Assembly (NCBI GenBank): GCA_005888525.1
Contig: VBAB01000409.1
Span: 1-10,600, forward strand
Direction of reading: 5' to 3'
From: Alphaproteobacteria bacterium
Lineage (GTDB): Bacteria; Pseudomonadota; Alphaproteobacteria; Rhizobiales; Hyphomicrobiaceae
DNA: 10,600 bases
Below the pieces are notes generated by a model. The model ran no database searches, was not told the origin of the DNA, and saw only the letters and a list, made by a program, of their open reading frames with translations. Positions within the stretch are counted from its first letter, which is position 1. Each line of letters begins with the position of its first letter. Below, piece after piece: positions 6,876 through 10,600 of this stretch. The translations under genes and the position numbers were made by a program.

Positions 6876-7466
6876 ATGGCACGCATGAAGTTTCTCTGCG
6901 ACGCGGAGCGCTGCATCGAGTGCAACGCCTGCGTCACCGCCTGCAAGAACGAGCACGAGGTGCCGTGGGGCATCAACCGGCGCCGCGTCGTCACCATCAA
7001 CGACGGCAAGCCGGGCGAGCGCTCGATCTCGGTTGCCTGCATGCACTGCTCGGATGCGCCGTGCGCGGCCGTCTGCCCGGTCGACTGCTTCTATCAGACC
7101 GAGGAAGGCGTCGTGCTGCACAACAAGGATCTGTGCATCGGCTGCGGCTATTGCTTCTACGCCTGCCCGTTCGGAGCGCCGCAGTATCCGCAGGCCTCCA
7201 ATTTCGGCACGCGCGGCAAGATGGACAAGTGCACCTTCTGCGCCGGCGGGCCGGAGAAGAACGAGGAGGTGCAGTTCAAGAAGTACGGCCGCAACCGTCT
7301 GGCCGAGGGCAAGCTGCCGCTGTGCGCCGAGATGTGCTCCACGAAGGCACTGCTGGCGGGCGACGGGGATGTCGTGTCCTCGATCTATCGCGAGCGCGTC
7401 GTCACGCGCGGCTTCGGCTCGGGCGCTTGGGGTTGGGGCAAGGCCTTTCCCGGCCAATCCGGCTGA
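6876..7466 (+). CDS. fdh3B: Formate dehydrogenase beta subunit, four [4Fe-4S] clusters (FDH3 type)
   Basis: This 196-residue ferredoxin-like electron-transfer subunit has sixteen cysteines in four sets: Cys13/16/19/23, Cys55/58/63/67, Cys87/90/93/97 and Cys119/122/150/154. This is the DmsB/FdhN-beta pattern that wires the molybdenum subunit to the membrane cytochrome. It has no signal peptide of its own and presumably rides out with the Tat-exported alpha subunit. Unlike E. coli FdnH, no C-terminal transmembrane helix is present; the protein ends in a Gly/Trp-rich tail at 180-196. The ATG lies 3 bp after the fdh3A stop, with GGAGGG at 6862-6867 inside the end of fdh3A, so the two are translationally linked. 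Two extra cysteines (Cys8, Cys71) are not part of the obvious ligand sets. Confidence 0.96.
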   Translation: MARMKFLCDAERCIECNACVTACKNEHEVPWGINRRRVVTINDGKPGERSISVACMHCSDAPCAAVCPVDCFYQTEEGVVLHNKDLCIGCGYCFYACPFGAPQYPQASNFGTRGKMDKCTFCAGGPEKNEEVQFKKYGRNRLAEGKLPLCAEMCSTKALLAGDGDVVSSIYRERVVTRGFGSGAWGWGKAFPGQSG

Positions 7467-7526
7467 AGGGGCGCGCTGATGTCGGGCTCGTGGGCTCGGG
7501 CGGGCACGGAACGCTGATCGCAAACG

Positions 7527-7553
7527 GGGGCGGCCGATACCGGTCGCCCCTTT
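7527..7553 (+). terminator. Hairpin with short T-tract after fdh3B (weak terminator or processing site)
   Basis: GGGGCGGCCG (7527-7536) pairs with CGGTCGCCCC (7541-7550), a 10-bp stem with a single G-T wobble and the tetraloop ATAC, followed by only three T residues. It lies inside the operon, so it more likely lowers or stabilises transcript levels around fdh3AB than ends transcription fully. It is the strongest hairpin in the operon. Confidence 0.5.
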
Positions 7554-7587
7554 GCGTCACTGGCGCCGGTGCTGAATGGAGGCAGGC

Positions 7588-7736
7588 ATGGCACACGTGC
7601 GTTGGGTTGCGTTTCTTGCGACCGTCGTTTTCCTGACGCTGGCGGGCGGCTGCCGAGAGAACGAGCAGAACCGCCCGCTGGATTTTCAGCCTCATGTCTA
7701 CGGGAGCTGCAGGAGCGCGGCAACCTGCAGCGGTGA
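7588..7736 (+). pseudogene. Degenerate small lipoprotein gene, frameshifted
   Basis: The ATG at 7588 has GGAGG five bases upstream and opens a convincing lipoprotein signal: basic start MAHVRW, a hydrophobic core, and the lipobox LAGGC, followed by RENEQNRPLDFQPHVY. After that Tyr (7699-7701) the frame changes character and stays open without any sensible protein. In another frame, starting at 7704, the next bases read ELQERGNLQR and then TGA (7734-7736). Rhizobiales genomes carry many small lipoproteins that I recall as ending in a pattern like PLxFxxxVYxG...L....RxxLxxRxxxQ. This suggests the two halves were once one reading frame and that a deletion of 3n+1 bases removed the linker. The family comparison is from memory and not searched; a sequencing error alone would explain the frameshift but not the missing linker. 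An intact 44-residue start with no stop is the other possibility. Confidence 0.5.
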
Positions 7737-7770
7737 ACGAAATGCGTGGCCCGCGGAGAAGCGGGATCGC

Positions 7771-7800
7771 ATTGGCAGAGAAGGCTTCTCTTGGCACAAT
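7771..7800 (+). other. Palindrome upstream of fdh3C
   Basis: AGAGAAG (7777-7783) and CTTCTCT (7785-7791) form a 7-bp inverted repeat with a single central base, flanked by ATTG (7771-7774) and CAAT (7797-7800), which also pair. The site lies 35 bp before the fdh3C start codon. Such a short loop suits a DNA-binding palindrome better than an RNA hairpin. Its role is unknown. Confidence 0.35.
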
Positions 7801-7834
7801 GGACCAAACGAGCAGCGATCGGGAGGATCGGACC

Positions 7835-9025
7835 ATGCAGGCGGGCAGGATGGGCCGTGCGATCGGCGGGCGAGCGGCACTGAGTTTCGCCGGTGCGCTG
7901 GCCGGCGTGGCACTCGCACTCACACTGGGTGTGTCGATCGCCGGTGCGCAACAGGGGCAGGAGCCGAGCTCGAGCGTGCGCCCGCCTCCGGGCGCGTCCA
8001 CTCCCGGCGGACCCAACGTCGTGCAGCCGGAGCGGCCGGGCAACTACGACAACGAGTTGTGGAGGCGGGTGCGCGAGGGGCTGCAGGGGCAGGTTTCCAT
8101 CCCCGACAAGAAGGCCGGCCAGCTCGTGCAGTCGGACGGCGAGGCATGGCGCAATTTCCGCAACGGGCCGCTGCCGAAATACGGGCTGTGGTCTCTGGGC
8201 GGCATCGCCGTGCTACTGGCCGCCTTCTTCGTGCTGCGCGGCCGCATCTCCATCGAGCACGGCTGGGCCGGCAGGACCATCACGCGCTTCAGCGATCTGG
8301 AGCGCTTCGGTCACTGGCTGCTCGCCGCCTCCTTCATCATCCTGGCGCTGACCGGCCTCAATGTCCTCTATGGCCGCTACTTCCTGCTGCCGCTCCTCGG
8401 CCCCGCGCTTTTCTCCGAGATCTCCGTGGGCGCCAAGTGGCTGCACAACTACGTGGCGTTCGCGTTCATGGTTGGATTGGCTCTGACCTTCGTCGTCTGG
8501 CTACGCTACAACTTCCCAAGCTGGCGCGATGTCGTCTGGCTCGCCAAGGGCGGCGGCATGTTCGTCCGGGGCTCGCATCCGCCGGCCTGGAAGTTCAACG
8601 CCGGGCAGAAAATCCTGTTCTGGCTCGTCATGCTGGGTGGGCTGTCGCTGTCGCTCTCGGGGATGGCTTTGCTGTTCCCCTTCGAGACGGCCCTGTTCGC
8701 CAAGACATTCGCCGCGCTCAATTGGCTCGGCTCCTTGGTTGGGCTGGCGCCGAATCTGCCGACCAATCTGACGCCGTTGCAGGAGATGCAGCACGCCACG
8801 ACGTGGCATGGCATCGTCGCGCTGGGGCTCGTCGTCGTCATCATCGCCCACATCTACATCGGCACGCTGGGCATGCAGGGTGCGTTCTCGGCCATGGGCT
8901 CGGGTCAGGTCGACGTCAACTGGGCCAAGGAGCACCACAGCCTGTGGGCCGAGCGCGAGATCGAAAAGATGGAGGAGGTGGCGGCAGCCGAGACCGCCGC
9001 CGCGCGCATGGCCCCGGCGGAATGA
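7835..9025 (+). CDS. fdh3C: Formate dehydrogenase gamma subunit, membrane cytochrome b
   Basis: This 396-residue diheme cytochrome b556-type subunit anchors the dehydrogenase and moves electrons out of the FeS chain. It has a cleavable-looking signal (hydrophobic residues 14-37, ending SIAGA/QQ), a Pro-rich periplasmic segment to about 115, then five likely transmembrane helices near 117-135, 158-190, 202-223, 258-281 and 322-346. Candidate heme b ligands are His160, His204, His325 and His339; the 14-residue spacing of the last pair matches E. coli FdnI. The protein is longer than FdnI because of the N-terminal extension, as in other FDH3-type gamma subunits. The start at 7835 was chosen over the longer frame from 7694 because GGGAGG (7821-7826) precedes it and the signal peptide then begins correctly. 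The stop codon overlaps the next start (ATGA). Confidence 0.93.
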   Translation: MQAGRMGRAIGGRAALSFAGALAGVALALTLGVSIAGAQQGQEPSSSVRPPPGASTPGGPNVVQPERPGNYDNELWRRVREGLQGQVSIPDKKAGQLVQSDGEAWRNFRNGPLPKYGLWSLGGIAVLLAAFFVLRGRISIEHGWAGRTITRFSDLERFGHWLLAASFIILALTGLNVLYGRYFLLPLLGPALFSEISVGAKWLHNYVAFAFMVGLALTFVVWLRYNFPSWRDVVWLAKGGGMFVRGSHPPAWKFNAGQKILFWLVMLGGLSLSLSGMALLFPFETALFAKTFAALNWLGSLVGLAPNLPTNLTPLQEMQHATTWHGIVALGLVVVIIAHIYIGTLGMQGAFSAMGSGQVDVNWAKEHHSLWAEREIEKMEEVAAAETAAARMAPAE

Positions 9026-10581
9026 TGGCAGCCGACGCAGGATGCTGGGCTCCCAACCGAAGTCCTGAGCCTGTCGAAGGACGCGTCAAGAGGGTGGCCC
9101 GCGTGGTTCGACGGGCTCACCACGGGGGTCTTACCGCTGTCTGCCTCTCGCTGTCGGTAGCCATGGCATCGGCTGGCGCGCTTCGGGCGCAGCCCCCGGA
9201 GGCAGATGCCGCGGCAAAAGCCGATCGCCGCGCCGCGGACAAGCAGCGGCGCGCCAGCCCCGGCAACCTCGTCGGCCATGGCGGGCCGATCAAGGCCCTC
9301 GCCGTAGACGCCGCTACGGGACGCGCGCTCACAGGCTCCTTCGACTACGCCATGATGGTCTGGGACGTGGCCGCCGAGGAGCCGCGCCGCCTCGCGCGCC
9401 TCGACGACCATGCCGGCGCCGTCAATGCCGTTGCCTTCGTGCCGGGATCGAAGTTGGCGCTGGCGGCCGGCGACGACGGCACCGTCGCGCTGTGGGACCT
9501 GGAAACGGGCAAGCTCGCCCATCGCTTCCTCGGCCATGAGGCGAAGATCGTCGGTCTTGCCGTATCGGCTGACGGCAAGTGGGCGGCGTCCGCCAGCTGG
9601 GACCGCACGGCGCGCCTCTGGGACCTCGCCAAACGCGAGCCCGGTCCCGTGCTGTCGGGCCATCAGGGGCCGGTCAACGCCGTGGCTTTCTCGGCCGACG
9701 GGAGCCGCGTCTACAGCGCCAGCGCCGATGGCACGATCGGACTGTGGAGCAGCGCCGACGGCAGCTTTCAGAGGCCGCTCTATCGCCATGGCTGGGGCAT
9801 CAACGTTCTCGCCCGGCTGCCCGGCGGCGAGCGGCTGATTTTCGGCGGGCTCAACGGCTCTGTGGCGGTGGTGGACGGAGAGACGGGCACAACCGTCATG
9901 GAGCTTCCGGCCCACGAGCGTCCGGTGCTGGCGCTGACGGTGCTCGAGAGGCCGGGTGTCATCGCCACGGGCGGCGGCGACGGGGTGATCCGCGTGCTGC
10001 GGTCGGCGGACGGCTCTCCAATCGAGGAGTATCGCAATCCCTATGGGCCGGTGTGGGCGCTGGCCTTCATCGCCGACGGCACGGCTCTCTACTACGGCGG
10101 GCTCGACGACTTCGCCACGTTATGGCGCATCGCTCCCCGCGAGCCCTTCGAGGCCATCGCCAGCCCCTTCCCGCGCCGCTTCCAGGTGCGCGGCCAGATC
10201 TCGGGGCAGGTCGCGGAGGGGGAGATCCAGTTCGCCCGCAAATGCAGCGTCTGCCACACCTTGCTGCCGGACGGGCGCAATCGCGCCGGCCCGACGCTGC
10301 ACAAGGTCTTCGGCCGCAAGATCGGCACGCTGCCGGGCTACCCTTATTCGGAAGCGCTCAGGCGGCTCGAGATCGTGTGGACACCGCAGACGCTGGGCAA
10401 GCTGTTCGAGCTGGGGCCCGAGATCTTCACGCCCGGGTCGAAAATGCCCTTGCAGAAGATGCCCGATGCAGCGCAGCGCGATGCGCTGATCGCCTATCTC
10501 CAGCTCGCAACGGTAGATCCGCCCATTGACGGGAATGGGCCGGCGGGCTCAGACTCTGGTGTCCAAGGAGAAAAGCGATGA
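9022..10581 (+). CDS. Secreted WD40 beta-propeller / cytochrome c fusion, predicted electron acceptor of the formate dehydrogenase
   Basis: Read from 9022 the protein has 519 residues. After a signal-peptide core (about 36-56, ending ALRA/Q) come seven WD40-like repeats of about 42 residues between 82 and 370. Blades show the GH...D.....W(D) pattern, for example GHEAKIVGLA with ARLWDL and GHQGPVNAVAF with IGLWSS. A class I cytochrome c domain follows, with heme motif CSVCH at Cys408, Cys411 and His412, and probable axial Met475 in GSKMPLQ. So the whole protein should act in the periplasm, where heme c is attached. It follows fdh3C with a 4-bp ATGA overlap and probably takes electrons from the gamma subunit; that role is inferred from position. 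The start is uncertain: an interspersed repeat (9065-9120) lies between 9022 and the hydrophobic core, and GTG at 9103, with AGAGGG 8 bp upstream, would give a neater signal peptide. Confidence 0.9.
   Translation: MMAADAGCWAPNRSPEPVEGRVKRVARVVRRAHHGGLTAVCLSLSVAMASAGALRAQPPEADAAAKADRRAADKQRRASPGNLVGHGGPIKALAVDAATGRALTGSFDYAMMVWDVAAEEPRRLARLDDHAGAVNAVAFVPGSKLALAAGDDGTVALWDLETGKLAHRFLGHEAKIVGLAVSADGKWAASASWDRTARLWDLAKREPGPVLSGHQGPVNAVAFSADGSRVYSASADGTIGLWSSADGSFQRPLYRHGWGINVLARLPGGERLIFGGLNGSVAVVDGETGTTVMELPAHERPVLALTVLERPGVIATGGGDGVIRVLRSADGSPIEEYRNPYGPVWALAFIADGTALYYGGLDDFATLWRIAPREPFEAIASPFPRRFQVRGQISGQVAEGEIQFARKCSVCHTLLPDGRNRAGPTLHKVFGRKIGTLPGYPYSEALRRLEIVWTPQTLGKLFELGPEIFTPGSKMPLQKMPDAAQRDALIAYLQLATVDPPIDGNGPAGSDSGVQGEKR
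9065..9120 (+). repeat. Interspersed palindromic repeat, copy 2 (within the 5' end of the WD40-cytochrome c frame)
   Basis: Arms at 9065-9083 (CTGAGCCTGTCGAAGGACG) and 9102-9120 (CGTGGTTCGACGGGCTCAC) form an imperfect inverted repeat around an 18-nt spacer, the same architecture as copy 1 at 1479-1534 but in the opposite orientation. It is in frame with the WD40-cytochrome c gene and, if translation starts at 9022, encodes PEPVEGR...VVRRAH, an Arg-rich stretch ahead of the signal-peptide core. If translation starts at 9103, it supplies the ribosome site and the start codon. Confidence 0.8.
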
Positions 10582-10600
10582 GAGCCTTCATATTCAGCCT
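10578..10600 (+). CDS. Start of the next operon gene (cut by the window edge)
   Basis: ATG at 10578 overlaps the stop codon of the WD40-cytochrome c gene (ATGA) and has AAGGAG at 10564-10569, about 8 bp upstream. The seven codons visible read MRAFIFS, which resembles the beginning of a signal peptide (one Arg, then hydrophobic residues). The overlap and strong ribosome site make a further operon member very likely; its identity cannot be told. Confidence 0.6.

Noticed and set aside
6213..7523. A 436-codon antisense frame over the fdh3A end and fdh3B
   Set aside because: Same shadow effect; it runs antisense to two clear FeS/Mo protein genes and has no recognisable content.
7694..7834. Longer N-terminus for fdh3C from ATG 7694
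   Set aside because: It would put 47 non-hydrophobic residues ahead of a clear signal peptide and overlap the lipoprotein remnant; the ATG at 7835 has the good ribosome site.
7576..10581. A single 1001-codon open frame covering the lipoprotein remnant through the WD40-cytochrome c gene
   Set aside because: The middle section is an out-of-frame shadow of fdh3C with Arg/Ala/Gly-rich low-complexity translation. The frame is open only because of high GC; the real genes start at 7588 (broken) and 9022.

Overview
This looks like a GC-rich alphaproteobacterial chromosome segment, most likely Hyphomicrobiales (Rhizobiales). The grounds are the strong G/C preference at third codon positions, the gene set of an FDH3-type membrane formate dehydrogenase, and an interspersed repeat with a TGAGCCTGTCGAAGG core like those scattered through many alphaproteobacterial genomes. 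Genus cannot be set from this sequence.

Left arm (about 1-2631, minus strand): three genes read leftwards. They are moaA (molybdenum cofactor synthesis), an EamA/DMT-family 10-helix transporter, and the N-terminal 184 codons of an HpcH/HpaI-family aldolase that runs off the left edge. A repeat copy sits between moaA and the transporter.

Middle (2632-2999): a 368-bp divergent intergenic region, clearly richer in A/T than its surroundings. It holds overlapping -10-like elements facing both ways and, on the formate dehydrogenase side, a series of perfect or near-perfect hairpins in what would be a long 5' leader.

Right arm (3000-10600, plus strand): a formate dehydrogenase operon. The order is a TorD-family maturation chaperone; a 63-aa twin-arginine protein of the 'formate dehydrogenase region TAT target' type; the catalytic Mo/W-bisMGD subunit with a Tat signal and an active-site Cys; the four-[4Fe-4S] beta subunit; the apparent remains of a small lipoprotein gene (frameshifted/deleted); the cytochrome b gamma subunit; a secreted protein joining a WD40 beta-propeller to a C-terminal class I cytochrome c; and the start of one more gene that overlaps it by 4 bp.

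How it works together: formate is oxidised on the periplasmic side by the alpha subunit, electrons pass through the beta FeS chain to the diheme gamma subunit, and from there to quinone or, as the co-encoded WD40-cytochrome c suggests, directly to the c-type cytochrome pool. TorD and MoaA supply cofactor loading and cofactor. The most interesting points are the WD40-cytochrome c partner, the repeat that has become (or overlaps) the coding sequence for that protein's signal peptide, the decayed lipoprotein gene inside the operon, and the structured leader.
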